In this document: positions 35,306-47,122 of the stretch, in pieces
Numbering within the stretch: the first letter of the stretch is position 1
How the letters are laid out: every line of letters begins with the position of its first letter
DNA from: Takakia lepidozioides
Lineage: Eukaryota; Streptophyta; Takakiopsida; Takakiales; Takakiaceae
DNA: 64,000 nucleotides
Assembly: GCA_030704615.1 (NCBI GenBank)
Contig: CM060734.1
Location: forward strand, 44,656,042-44,720,041
Direction of reading: 5' to 3'
Notes under the pieces: generated by a model
Seen by the model: only the letters and a program-made list of their open reading frames with translations
What the model was told of the DNA's origin: nothing
The model's database searches: none
Translations under genes and position numbers: made by a program

Positions 35306-37871
35306 TGGATTTATAGCTTTATGGAAGCATCAATGTCCATTCAATTCAATAGTCATTGCATACTTTGCTTCCCCTCCACTGTCTCGTATTCCTTTTCCTT
35401 TCCCCATTCTACTTTATAGCCTAGTTGATATGTTTCCAACTTAGTGAAGAGTTCACTACCCACCAGTCATTGCAATGGAGACAACGTACCACCCATTTTG
35501 GACTGGCAACCTTCCACATTCTCTCTCTCAGATCTTATATCACTAAAACTTTCCTACACACTACATTTCTTTGAAGCCCACATCCATTGAGGTGGTCAAT
35601 AATCTCAATTCTCCCTGTTGGCGGACGTTGTCATCGCCGATCCTATTAGGTCGGATCTCCTGCCCCGCACAGCCTCATCACAGGGAGTTGCCGCTTCCGT
35701 AGCTGCGCAGGGAAAGGAGCACGAGAATATCGGGCACGTCATTCCACATACACATTCCTTCCTTAGGCACTCGAGATCTTTGGTTGTTTGCATCATCAGT
35801 TCAACGAGTTCCTTCACACATGTGCCCATCGTGCAGCAGAAAACAAAAGCCTTGGAAGCCCATACGCCTATGTTCTTGTAGTTTTCTTTAGACAACGAGT
35901 TTATGTTGTTGTGCAAAAGGCTCAAGCTCAATCTATTTTACGTAGGGCCGGCAGAGGTTGCTGGGGCGGCTTCATCTCACCTCCCAGCACTCTCTCATCC
36001 ACCCTCTTTCCTGTTGTCTTTCTTTCTGTTAATATATCTAGCTTTACGAGCTTTGATTGTTTCCTCTAGGGGACAGTTACACCCAATTGTACAGTCACCC
36101 CACTTGGGTCTTTTTATAAAGCTATGCAGGATCCCTTTTTGGTTAGCTGTCAGCTCCCACCAATGAAGGTTTCTGATTTTACACCCCCCTATTGGGAATG
36201 CGCTCTTTCAGCAAGAAACCATGTCCCAGAGACGCTAGAGTAGATGAATGAGTAAACACGGACAACTGAGTAACTGGATACAAAAGTGTGATACCTACCG
36301 TGAAGACGAAGGGATGGATGGGTTTTTGTACTTACCCGGGGGACACTGCCGCGGGATTCTCGAGGGAAAAGAGCGTCAAGAAAATCACTGGCACCAATCC
36401 TGTCTGTTGGGTTTGCCGACATGTAAGTGCTCACGCAGTCCATTCATACTTCACGAGGCACAGTGAGCCAGGGCATCGAGTAGGGACGTTAAGAGGGAGA
36501 GGACCTTGCATAGGCCATGCGGCAGGCGTAAGTGATTGTGACTAATTGATACGAGGCGTTGAAACCAAAAATCCAACCGAAAATTCGGGCAAGTATAGGT
36601 AGTTTGGAAACAGGTACTGCGGTTTTCTGAAGCAAATCGCCTCCTGAAATGTACGATGGTTATGTTTGAGGACTGAAAGAATCTGTTTCGTGGTTTGAAC
36701 AAGAGTGCGATCACAATTGCTGGGTGTTTTCCACTGATTTCTTCCCAATGGCCATTTGGAAATATTTCTTGATGTATATGCAATTGTCAGGTATGGTTGT
36801 TGGGAGCTGCAAATCTTGGGGTGCAATTGTCTTGCTGAGCTGAAGAATGGTTAGGGATTGCTTCCATGCCTTACGCCGAAAAGTCTAAAACCTCTACTTT
36901 TGGTTGTGGCGCTGAACATTTTATTATTTGGTTTCAGATCACCTATAGGTAGACGTTTTTCCCTCTACTATCCCCTCGATAGGCTGTTAGAGATGTTTGC
37001 TCTGTAAATCGTTAGCGGGTTAAGCTATCTTTTCTCTCCTCCTTGACAGTAATCGATGTGAAATTCCAGGTCTGGGAAACGTGGGGCATTACTGAGAAGT
37101 GACATCAAAGTATAATAATGCTGACATCTGAGGCTTGCTTCAACTTGGCGGTTGTAATAAGGAGGATCATAGTGCTAGGTGAAACAACATCAAAGGTCCC
37201 CCTCTGGATATCTTTGAATGCACTAGTGAACCTTCGAATGAGTGATGCTATGGGCTTTCTCTTTTGATGAAATCTGGGGGTTCTTGTATATTTGTGTGTA
37301 TGTACATAAGCAAGTCCGGGTTAACTTGTCTTACGAGTTCAGTGGGGAAGTGTAGGAGAGCAGAACGGGTCCACTACTTGCCTGCATCACAGGGAGAAAA
37401 TGAACTTAAACTGTCCTTCCATATTTCGGCTAGAAGATATTTCCCCATCTGCAAAAATCTGTACTTATACTCTGAAGGACCAAATTTTGGTGGATCTCAA
37501 ACTGACCAAGAGAGGTCAGTGAAAGCTTCTGTCTCTCTGGAATAAATATGCCAACAAGTGGGTAGAAGGTAGAGACCGTTGTGGGGCTCTAAAATCACCA
37601 GCATATGGAACCCCGCCCAAGATCACCATGACACTCCCCTACCAACAACCATCCACTAAAAGTGGATTGAGTGTTGGGTAGCCTTGTCATTGACAGCATA
37701 TTAGAAGGCATTGTCTGTATTTTAGCCTTTTTGTCGGAATTGATTCCAGACTCTGCAGCAAGTATTGTCCAATTAGTGCAGGAACAGGTGTATTCAAAGA
37801 AGTAGGCAGCTGCATGCAAGCCTCAGTCCAGATACTGTTCAGCATTTGGGCTGAGACATTGTCCAAATGTA
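35306..37871. other. Intergenic, no recognisable gene
   Basis: Short open frames only; none shows a domain I can name. No clear repeat termini are seen. Confidence 0.5.
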
Positions 37872-38136
37872 ACTCCCCGCCCTCAGTTTACATTTCAGTC
37901 CAGTAGGGTCACTTCTTCCTGCTAATATTCAGGTACTTGGAAATCTGCTCTACCCTTTCCTGTCAGGACTTAGCCTGTTTAGCAAGACAGTCTTGCTTCC
38001 AAGATATGAAGTTGCTTATCTTAGGGTATCCGGTATTAGGCAACTGACCCCACCTTCTGACCCTCGAACACATCATGGTGAGAGCTCAAGGGCAGTACGC
38101 CAAACTCACCCAGAACAGCCATGTTAGCTGTTCTGG
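37872..38136 (-). pseudogene. LINE family A internal fragment
   Basis: The plus strand matches the LINE at 26200-26420 (landmarks CAGGACTTAGCCTGTTT, TTCCAAGATAT, CTGACCCCACC-TCTGACC, CCAAACTCACCC-GAACAGCC), joined at its left to the CCTGAGTTTAxATTTCAGTC segment of about 25995. It therefore carries an internal deletion. It lies directly beside a second piece of the same family that should come after it in an intact element. Confidence 0.7.
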
Positions 38137-38145
38137 CACCAAGAG

Positions 38146-38640
38146 AATGTACTCATCGTTGTTTGCCGGAGCCTTAGACTCGTGCCCAGTTTGGGCGGAA
38201 CAAGAGGGAACCGACACTACCTTAGGGAGGGCTCACTCTGGTAGTGGGACTTAACTTGATATGAACAATTAGTTCGGCCTAGCCAGATATCCTCTAGAAA
38301 GCCCTTCACACAAGCATCAATCTGATGTGTGTGAGCTGCCCAGAAACTAGAACCCAACAGGGCTAGGGCTTTAGGCTCAGCCTCGATATTTTGAAAGTTG
38401 GTGAACAAAGATGCAGGAACAATGTTCCCCCGATGGACCTGAAGAGGGTCACCCTCTGGTGCGAATATCCCAGACAAGTTATGAGAAAATGGTTATTGTC
38501 TTCAGGCTGCCTGCACATCGGGAAATTACAATCTTTTCTCTTTGTGTCTGTTTATTGTTCAAAGGTAGACTTCACCCCGAATTTAAATTTGAGTCTAATG
38601 CTGAGGGTAGGTAGGCTCTTCGGAGAGAGAGAGGGAGACT
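38146..38640 (-). pseudogene. LINE family A 3' end fragment
   Basis: Equivalent to 25544-26035: 3' terminus ATGTACTCAT, GTTTGCCGGAGCC, AGCCCTTCACACAAGCATCAAT, and the degraded zinc-knuckle region (GCTGCCTGCACATCGGGAAA). The order relative to 37872-38136 is reversed compared with an intact LINE, so these are two insertions side by side or a rearranged copy. Confidence 0.75.
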
Positions 38641-40906
38641 CATCAGACTGTGCTCCTCTTTAGCCTTGTAACATGTCAGCACCCAATTTTCATTGCAAAA
38701 CAAACAGATAGGAGTGAGGGACAGACAAATAGGACAGAGAGAGACCGACAGATAGCATGACTGAGAAATAGGCTGAATCAGAAGCAAGGTAGATAAGTTA
38801 TGTAACCACCTGCTCAGCACTTTGTGGAGCAAATTTTTGACAAAGTGTGGCGGAAGTGTACATTTCCCAAACTTTTGGGATTTACATATCCTGCCACATG
38901 TGAATGAAAAACAGAGGTCGGGAAAAAGTCACGTAATCAGAGACAAGAAGGAAGAGTACCCTTTGTTACCCCACCCTGTATGTGCACAACCATAACGCCA
39001 GACTCCAGACCTGTGCAGGTTGATTCATATTACACAAGCTTTGAGGAATCCGGGTAAGAAATATGACAGACTGGGTATGGGATGTCCCAGCTACAAACCC
39101 AGCCAAGGTGGACGTTGGGATTGAATTTGCTTGAGTCCAGTTTTTGTTTGGGAGATTTCACCCCCATCTTCTCTCGTATGTACCCAATACCAGACAAACA
39201 CAACAAGAACTTACATCACTCCTGCAGGCGGCAGTTGTTCCACCTGCCCCCTAGGTGTGGGGAGATCTCCACAGAGCAGGTTTCACACAGCCTGTGCATA
39301 GAACAGGAAATACTGATGACTTCATCCTCATTCAATTGATTCTCTTGGGCCCTTTATGAGTCCATGGACATAGTATGTTTCTCTCCTCTTTTCCTCGAAA
39401 GGAAACCTGGGAGCGATGGCTCACATGTTGGTTCTCGTTTAAATGGAGGGGGAAAGTTAACCCCTTCGATTTATGAGCCTCAAGGGCTATACCTCAAAGG
39501 TGATGCTCGTTCCTTCTTTTCTTTCTTTGTGTTTTATGTGGTTCTGCTGTGTGTTCTACTCCTGTTCTTTGAACGCTTTGGACATCCCAGGAGGAGTGCA
39601 TGGGTGAAGACATGAAGACTAGCTTTCTGGTGTCTTGTCAATCCAAGACCTGACACTCAGACTGAAGTAACTACCTGATTGTAGTCATCCAAGTGGGAAT
39701 GATTCTCATGTTCTGTTTGTGAAAACCCTAAAACTGCCGTGGGAAGTGTGGTTGCTATCACCTAGTGACCATGCCCCAATGGGTATGCCATAGCCAATCT
39801 CAAGTACAGCTATGCCATGGGGGAGAGATTGCAGAATTTGCCAATAAGATATCAACTGTCCATTCATGATTATAAGAGAAAACTCTCCTTGACACCAGAT
39901 AGCGATTGTTGATATTCATCTGCACCATATGATGTTATCATTATATCGGTGTTCTTTTTGTTGAGTGAGCACTCATTCTGATATTAACATGCAAAATATT
40001 GGTCAAGTTGAATCCTTACTGTGTGGAAGGTGCTGAAACGGATTTCCATCATTAGGATTGTGCTGAAAAGGGAAGCCAATCAGCCTTGGAATTCAAATAC
40101 ACTTGCCTATTGTGTCTTCTGTGTCAAAGTCTGGGCATGTAGTTAATTCTTCCATCATGGAAATCCCATGTCCTTCATGTCCCTTGATGACTGTTTTCCT
40201 GTCATGTTCACAGCATCTCAGTGCTTCCACACATTCTTTCCAAGAGAATTTGGAGCACAACATTGCATTTGGAAGTGCATAAATACCTTAGGGTGCCCCT
40301 CCCCGTGATCTTGGGCAGAGAGACTTTAGGACATGGTGAATGGAGTGCTTTTTTGCAAACAACCTATGTGCCTCCTCAGACACAGTGATTGAAGATCAAA
40401 AGACGCCAGCCAAAGGCACTTGCAAGGGAAATTCAACTCTGCCACCGATTTCACATGTGTTATTGCTCCTGGAAAAGTACAGATGATGATGTGAAGGAAC
40501 TAGAAGCACAAGTGGGGGTCCCAAAAATTATCTGACAAGTTATTATGGTTTTCTTTAGTCCATGTTTAACGTTCCTGTTGTAGCGATTTCGACATTCGAC
40601 CTGGTCAAAACATGTGTTGCATCTTTCAATAGGACATCATCTACAGCATCCACCTGTCCATGATGGATTACTAATTAAACTGTCTGGGAGAGTAAATTTC
40701 TAAGCAGTCCCTGGCAAGGATTGGTGACTTCTCATTCACTAGCACAAAGAGTGGATCTCTTTTCTGTTACTACCCTTTATGTATGTGTGTGAAAGACTTC
40801 CATTGTTTACAGTTTACACCTGACATTTGGTATCTGAGAAGGCAGCAGGCCCACATGTAAGGTGGACTGAATCTGCCAACACTGAAGTGCAAGTAACATT
40901 ATGCAG
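38641..40906. other. Intergenic and probable 3' flank of the CRINKLY4-like gene; SINE tail at about 39402-39475
   Basis: No gene recognised. 39402-39475 (GGAAACCTGGGAGCGATGGC followed by CTCACA, and GGGGGAAAGTTAACCCC) matches the SINE body at about 44985-45045, in the orientation of a minus-strand SINE without its tRNA head. 38700-38770 is rich in GACAGA words. Confidence 0.5.
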
Positions 40907-43354
40907 CTACACCAAGCTGCTACGGCCCAAGAGTTCCAGCCATGATGCAACATCTGAAATTGCAGGCCTTTCTTCAGGATCCATGCGGACACACAGCTCT
41001 GCAATCTCTGCCATTCTCACCAAAGGGTCCACATTCTTCGGTAGCTCTAGGCTTCGATCAAGTATGGACATTGTGTTCCCTTGATGGATGCAAGGGGCCG
41101 CCCACTCGACAATGTGGGCAGGGTTGAATTCGCTGTCAAAAGCCTTCCTCCCACACATAATTTCCAGAAGTACCACCCCAAAGCTGTAAACATCACTCTT
41201 GGCAGTGAAGCTATGTGACTTAAGGTATTCAGGGTCAGTATAGCCCACCTCCATTTGCTGGACTGGTGACATGTGCTCATCCTTAGTGTCCCCAGGAGGT
41301 CCACCACCTGAGAGAGACAAACCGAAGTCTGCCACCCGAGCATTCCATTCTCCATCCAACAAAATATTTGTGGACTTGATATGTCTGTGCACAATTCGGG
41401 GGGAGGCATCCTTGTGGAGATACTCTATTCCCCGGGCAGCCTGCAATATGATCTTGTGTCGCCGTGCCCAACTTAGTTGAGCTAGTCCCCCATGAAGGTG
41501 GTCATGGAGGGTACCATTGGGCATGAACTCATAGACCAAGAGCCTCTCCCCCATCTCTTCGCAGTAGCCCACCAAATTAACCAGTTGTGCATGCCTCAAT
41601 CTGCATAGTATTTCCAACTCTACCTCAAAGTCACGGCTGTTGCATTGGATGCGGCGCGCAGCATTGGCACGCTTCACTGCAACCTGCCGTCCGTCATGAA
41701 GAACTGCCTTGTATACAAAGCCGTAGCTACCTCGACCAAGCTCATTAAGTTCTTTAAAGCCATTCGTTGCATCCCGCAGCTCAGCCAATCTGAAAGCTTG
41801 CGTGCAGATGATGTCATAGGAGAGCTTCCGTCCATGGCCCGAAAGTACAGAAGTACCATTGGACAAGCTATGCATGAGACCATTCTCTGCTGAATCCCGC
41901 TTACTAGATGCCCGAAAGAGAGAGTATGCCACTAGACTCTTTCTAAAAAAGCAGCAGAGAACCCCAGCAAATAGCAGAGTTACGACAATTCCACCAACCA
42001 CTGCTGCTGCAATGATCGCCCCTGATGCCTCGTTCCTCACCCTTACTATAGGCTCCATTAGAACATCCGGGGCACTGGCCGGGGTCACGATAGAGTGCGC
42101 TAGGCAGACAGCTTGGCACAAGGAATCTCGGCAGAGTGAACAATCAGTACACACCCGATCAGCATCACGCGAACATGGGGATGTGAGAAATGTCTTCGCA
42201 GGACATGTTCGGGCACAAGGACAACAGATCTGCTGCGCGTTACTGATACACATACTGGGACTTAGAGTGCTATCAATTACACTTGAATTGAAGGTAAATT
42301 CTCCATCCCTGCATGGGTCGCTCCTACAGATCCCAGGGCTAAAAAGCTGGAGTGGGGGTTGAAAATCCATGCCATTCCCCCAACAAACTGCTAGCAAATC
42401 GGTCTCTCTAACACCACAGGTAACATTGGCAGCTGCAGTGAGAGCTAAAAATTCTGTACCCAAGGGCACTGCTGATCCATGGAAGCTTACGTCTCCCCAG
42501 CATATAACCTCGTGACTTATATCCGATATTCCACAGGTATGATAGAATCCAGCTGAGATGGCCATGAATGCAACTCCCTCCGGTGGGTTTGCTTGCCCTG
42601 TACTGTTATCTCCCCAACACACAACATACTTGTTGCCCAAAACGATCCCGCATGCATGGTCCCTACCTGCGACCAAACTCTCAAATTGGACATTCTGTGG
42701 TGGCTTGGTCACATTCAATTGTGAATCTCCCCAGCACACTGCAGTTTTATTCTGGTTGTAGATCCCACATGTAAAACCCTTTCCTGCTGAGATTGTCTCG
42801 AGTGACGACAAGTTGGCCGGGGGATATATCGCTGCATCATCCGTATCTGTCCCCCAGCAATCTATCCCGGTAAGACTTCCATGCAGAGTGAGGTTGGACG
42901 TAATCCCACAAACATGATGTGACCCTGCACCGAGAGACGTGTAACTGTGGTTCTGATATTGCGGAGGAGTTATATTTTCACTTGTATCATTCCCTCTCCA
43001 ACAAACGGCTTGAAAACTAGGGGCTTTCAATCCACACATGAACCCATCACCACCGGAAAGAGCCACAAATGGTTCCATTTCAGTGGTTGACATTGTGCTG
43101 ACTAGAGTATTATTTCCTCCCCAACAGAGTACCTGCTGTCCCCCACTTGCCTCAATTGCACAAACTAATCCCCCATCACCAGAAGACACTGCTATGGTGG
43201 ACATATATTCTACGCCATGTGAACCCACCGTTGTATAGAAAATACTAAGAAAGAGAACAAGAGTTTTTCGTATGAACTTTTTTCTAGAGTCTATGGGACA
43301 CCTTTCTCTACTATACGACTGAGAGTCTTGTGTAGGGTGTAGCACAGGGCCCAT
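40907..43354 (-). CDS. CRINKLY4-type receptor-like kinase (predicted catalytic Asp replaced)
   Basis: Single exon, 815 residues, ATG at 43352-43354. CRINKLY4 kinases sit in the plasma membrane and control epidermal and asymmetric-division cell fate in plants. Order: signal peptide about 28-46 (TLVLFLSIFYTTVG); seven crinkly repeats with CWG-type cores (one is CWR); a cysteine-rich TNFR-like module (CPCARTCPAKTFLTSPC...CTDCSLC) about 345-420; transmembrane AIIAAAVVGGIVVTLLFAGV about 445-470; kinase about 525-810. Kinase motifs: GRGSYGFVYKA, VAVKRA (Lys561), DFGLS and SDVYSFGVVLLE are intact. The catalytic loop reads IVHRHIKSTNILLD, so the HRD aspartate is His658 (codon CAT at 41381-41383). The activation segment has MEVGYTDPEY where LGYLDPEY is usual. 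The C-terminal tail after the kinase is very short. No other break is seen, so it may be expressed as a pseudokinase. Confidence 0.92.
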   Translation of the reverse strand: MGPVLHPTQDSQSYSRERCPIDSRKKFIRKTLVLFLSIFYTTVGSHGVEYMSTIAVSSGDGGLVCAIEASGGQQVLCWGGNNTLVSTMSTTEMEPFVALSGGDGFMCGLKAPSFQAVCWRGNDTSENITPPQYQNHSYTSLGAGSHHVCGITSNLTLHGSLTGIDCWGTDTDDAAIYPPANLSSLETISAGKGFTCGIYNQNKTAVCWGDSQLNVTKPPQNVQFESLVAGRDHACGIVLGNKYVVCWGDNSTGQANPPEGVAFMAISAGFYHTCGISDISHEVICWGDVSFHGSAVPLGTEFLALTAAANVTCGVRETDLLAVCWGNGMDFQPPLQLFSPGICRSDPCRDGEFTFNSSVIDSTLSPSMCISNAQQICCPCARTCPAKTFLTSPCSRDADRVCTDCSLCRDSLCQAVCLAHSIVTPASAPDVLMEPIVRVRNEASGAIIAAAVVGGIVVTLLFAGVLCCFFRKSLVAYSLFRASSKRDSAENGLMHSLSNGTSVLSGHGRKLSYDIICTQAFRLAELRDATNGFKELNELGRGSYGFVYKAVLHDGRQVAVKRANAARRIQCNSRDFEVELEILCRLRHAQLVNLVGYCEEMGERLLVYEFMPNGTLHDHLHGGLAQLSWARRHKIILQAARGIEYLHKDASPRIVHRHIKSTNILLDGEWNARVADFGLSLSGGGPPGDTKDEHMSPVQQMEVGYTDPEYLKSHSFTAKSDVYSFGVVLLEIMCGRKAFDSEFNPAHIVEWAAPCIHQGNTMSILDRSLELPKNVDPLVRMAEIAELCVRMDPEERPAISDVASWLELLGRSSLV

Positions 43355-44828
43355 TGAGGATTGTTTTCAGGGTCAATGTTCCACCCTGTCGTATCTTGTC
43401 TATGTGCGGATAGCATACCAGTTGAGCACGTACCCGTCAGGTGAAGTTAATTTATCAAAGAAGGTTACGTTGCCAGTAATACCACAGCCTCTGCTACTCT
43501 CAATCGGAGACCCCTTCTGAGGATATGGAAGTCCTAAGTCCTCCATTGTGGAGCCCCCTTCTTTCCAGCGTTCTTCCTGCAGCTCAAGGTATCTAGAAAT
43601 GATTCACTGTAGGCGCGCGACACACAAGGGAAGGAGAAAGCGAGGTTTGCAGACCGGAAGACGGTTATATCACTTCTCCTCAAGACTCCGGATGCAGTCT
43701 CGTCGTCTATGCTTGCTCGACCTGCTTGCGTGCCTTCGGAGAAGAGAATCTATGCACAGTGTATCCATGGAGAGAGATCCACTGAGAGAGGAGACGGAAA
43801 ACACTGATGCAGGCACAGTTACAGTCGCTATGTTCAATCTCTCTCACTATTTGCAATCACAGGCACCACGAGAGAGACATCAGAAGAGAGGGAGAGAGTT
43901 AATGGGAAAACAGCAAAGCGTACTGGGCATCTGGGTTGGGGGACATGAGCAGTACTCCCGGACGGTGAAATGTAGGGATAGTCGTCAAGGAGAGAGTAGC
44001 AGATCGGGGACACAGAAACTTACATTATGCCTCAGTTTCAGCTGGAGAGAGAGAGAGAGAGATGGAAAGGTCGGCAAAAGAGCAACTATACTCACGCAAG
44101 AATAAGATTAGTACCCAAACTGACAAACAAATTGTGAAGGACAAGAGGAGAGAAGCGACACAGATCACTAACATTATGACCAGGTTCAGAAGCCGGAACA
44201 TGCAGTAGAGAAAGCGAGGTGGAAATGATCGGGTACTGAGCAACAATATGCAATCAAGACCACCCCAAATGGCGAACGCGAAGGGGGGTGTTAGGCCCAA
44301 TACGGAGAGCGAGAGAGAGACAGATACGGAGAGCGCTTTTGAATCCCCTGTAAGGAAGCAATGTAGGTTATAAATTACGCAGTCCAACGAGAGACCGATA
44401 AAGACATGGAATACTGGCAATGCATGGAGCTGTCATTACAGTGGAGAGTATAACACGGTTCCGAGAGACAGGGCACCGGATGCGAGGGGCGAGAGAAGGA
44501 AGGCGACTGCAGGAGAGGTGCGACGATACAATGTAGGGACTCGGGACAGCAGACCCAGCACGTGGGGTCAGCCCTCTGTCCGCTGCCCGCTCCGACATCT
44601 ATTTTGTTTCCGGGCAGACTGCCCACACTTCAGTTTGACGCAGTCAATTATCCTGTCCTGCCTGCAAGATTCTGTCTGTCAGATCCTTCCTCATGGTCAT
44701 CATCCATCCATAGTCTCCCCTCTCCATAGTCATTTTTCTTTTTCTTTTTTTTTTTTTTTGTTTTTTAAAGGGAGATGGTTTGTTGTGTACTTTTCCTTTC
44801 TTTTAAACGAAACTGTGGAGCACCACCA
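43355..44828. other. Upstream region of the CRINKLY4-like gene
   Basis: Probably 5' UTR and promoter of the minus-strand kinase gene. GA-rich tracts (GAGAGAGAGA at about 44046-44060 and 44305-44320) read as CT on the coding strand. The plus-strand open frame 43548-44105 has no domain and is taken as a by-product of GA-richness. Poly-T near 44740-44758. Confidence 0.45.
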
Positions 44829-44983
44829 GTCGGTAGCTCAGTTGGATAGAGCACTAAGTGCCACACAGGTGATTCTGGGCTCAAATCCTGCTACCTTTTG
44901 GGGTGTGGTATAATATTCTCACTAAAATTAAGGGGTCTCTGAAATGTAGGGATCTTGTGAGCTGTCGCTCCCGGGTATTTTCA
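44829..44983 (+). mobile_element. tRNA-derived SINE, plus-strand member of an inverted pair
   Basis: The head is tRNA-like: GTAGCTCAGTTGGATAGAGC (A-box region) and TGGGCTCAAATCCTGCTACC (B-box region), with a poor anticodon stem, so it is not a functional tRNA. The body follows (GGGTGTGGTATAATATTCTC) and ends in TGTGAGCTGTCGCTCCCGGG, which pairs with the end of the opposite copy. Confidence 0.7.
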
Positions 44984-44984
44984 G

Positions 44985-45175
44985 AAAAAAGAAAACCTGG
45001 GAGCAACAGCTCACAATTCAGAGAGGATGGGGAAAAGTTAACCGCCTTTCAAGCATACAGGAGACAACATTCTTATAGGACCACCCGGCCCACACACCCA
45101 CGACAAGGGAGCAGGATTTGAGCCCCACACCACGAGTGTGACACACACTGCACTATCCAACCGAGCAAGTACATC
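44985..45175 (-). mobile_element. tRNA-derived SINE, minus-strand member of an inverted pair
   Basis: Read on the minus strand: CTCGGTTGGATAGTGCAG (A-box region), GGGGCTCAAATCCTGCTC (B-box region), then GTTAACTTTTCCCCATCC and TGTGAGCTGTTGCTCCCAGG. The last segment meets the matching tail of the plus-strand copy to form a hairpin of about 22 bp per arm around a 13-base A-rich loop (44953-45017). The tail portion recurs at 39402-39475. Confidence 0.7.
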
Positions 45176-45196
45176 AAGCTCAGTTTGATCTTGCAC

Positions 45197-45252
45197 CGGG
45201 TGTCACACAGGTGATTCTGGGCTCAAATCCCGCTGCCTTGTCCAGTGTGGTA
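45197..45252 (+). mobile_element. SINE head fragment (B-box half)
   Basis: GTGTCACACAGGTGATTCTG followed by GGCTCAAATCCCGCTGCC repeats the 3' half of the tRNA-like head at 44859-44897. It then reads CAGTGTGGTATA, like the start of the SINE body. Confidence 0.65.
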
Positions 45253-47122
45253 TACCCTTGGTGTCCCATGAGCCTTGTGCGTGCATGGCGACGTTACTTT
45301 GAAAGAGGAAGTTTTATTTTCTCCTCTCACTATAATCAAGGAGTCGCTCTCTCAAAATTTTGAAAACTAATTAACTACATTATATTTTTTCTATTATATT
45401 ATTATTAGCTGTGATAAGAGGAATTGTTCTCTAAATTGTTTTTTAAAACAATTGTTAATTCCTAATTAAAGGGTTTGACATCCTGGGAAAAGGTATTTCA
45501 AAATATTGAGCACCTACAATGTATAGTTAAGTAGGTAGGTAGGTAGGTAGGCAGGTTGGTGTAGAAGACCGGGTAGCTCGGGCCCACACCGGGAAGCATA
45601 GGTCTCAATCAGCCGGTAGCGTAGCTGGCGCCCCCGTACATTTTGGAGGTACTTTTTGAGCGGCCCGCTTGGGTGCCCGGTGCTTGCCCGCTGCAGGAGC
45701 AGCGTAGGCATGGCACGTTGTTGCGGGAGTGTGGTGTACCGCATGAGCATTGGGTTGCGGGGAGGATGTTGATGAGATGTAAAGACAAAGAATTTGGTAC
45801 GTATGTTTTGTGATTAACGCGGGTAACGAGATGATGAATCACGATCGACAGACTGCCGAGTCCACCAAAGGTCAACTAACCCAGTATGGTACTATGGTCT
45901 ATCATCTGAATGATTATTGTTCCCTATGACTCTCTCTGACTGATGGATGTAGGCTAGATCTCTCCTCTCGCTTCATTTGGAATACCACGGCATTTGGGAT
46001 AGTGGCAGTCCATAATGCCGACCGCAGGAAGGATGTTGATTAAGTTTTAACAGATACTAGAATGCAACCTTTCATTCTAGAATCGAAACATATGTACCAT
46101 TGTTCAAGATGGAACTTATCTAATCATTCATTCCTTTCAATGAGCTTACGACTGAAAGAACAAGGATTTCGTTATAGAAAGCTCTCTTAATATATTCATT
46201 GACTTTAGACGGAGTGGAGGAATTAAGGATCGCAAGACAAACCCACAACAGTGAGATTGTGGGTGGCACTCCCGCATGCACTAGGGCTTGTGAGGGTGGC
46301 TTTGTGTATCAAGCTCGAGCTGAGCATTATACAGTTCGCATCAAGCGTCTTGTGGATTGGAACGACAACCCCACTTAAAAGAAACAAAGCAGCATATTGA
46401 GACTTGAGACCTCCCTAGTTTAGCGCGACGATGTGGTGAACGTGAACTAATGGGGAGTTTTGGGTTGCCAGGGATAGGCCTTGCAATAACTTAGGAAGAC
46501 AAATTATTTATTGGGGAGGGGCAATATTATAGAGATAAAGGCGCACAGTGGAACAGGAGATAATAAAAGTAGCCAAGCTGACATGCACATGCACGAATTT
46601 GTCAGCTTCACATTATTCTCTTCGTCTGTACAACCTCCGCAGTGAGTCAGTTTTTGGCTCCTACAGAATCATTAATGTATGAATAACAACCTCATTCAAT
46701 TCAGTTCTCTAGCGTCAGACCAAGGTGGCAGTCTGGTTTGAGGATCAATGTTTGTGGGCTCCAACGGGTTTCAACTTTCCACACCCAGTTGAATGACAAT
46801 ATCACAAGGGCAATTCTCGCGCTAGAGCCTAGAAGCTAGTCACCACTTGATTTGTTCTGTAGATTACACAGTGAATGAGAATGGCTATCATGTTCTTCAC
46901 AAGAAGATATAAAGAAGATATAAATAAAAGAAGATCAGTTCAGCGTAGAGTTGCTTTGCAGCACTGGGGAAAAGCTTAACATAGAAAGCCTAAATGCGTC
47001 GAAGATAAAGATTAAGTTTTTTAAACGTGGAAGAAAGAGACGTTGAGACAGCAGAGCAGATCCACAGTGCAACTTCCGGATGTTGACTTGGCAAAAAGGA
47101 AGTTTGTTGTGGAATAATAACC
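45253..47122. other. Intergenic; GTAG microsatellite, no recognisable gene
   Basis: A GTAG/GTAG repeat at 45531-45550 is the only clear structure. Open frames have no recognised domain. 45360-45480 is AT-rich. Confidence 0.5.

Noticed and set aside
43548-44105. 185-codon plus-strand open frame upstream of the CRINKLY4-like gene
   Set aside because: Arg/Glu-rich translation caused by GA-rich sequence; no domain; antisense to the likely 5' UTR and promoter.
44829-44897. Possible tRNA gene on the plus strand
   Set aside because: A and B boxes are present, but the acceptor and anticodon stems do not pair, and the sequence continues into a repeated body, so it is a SINE head.
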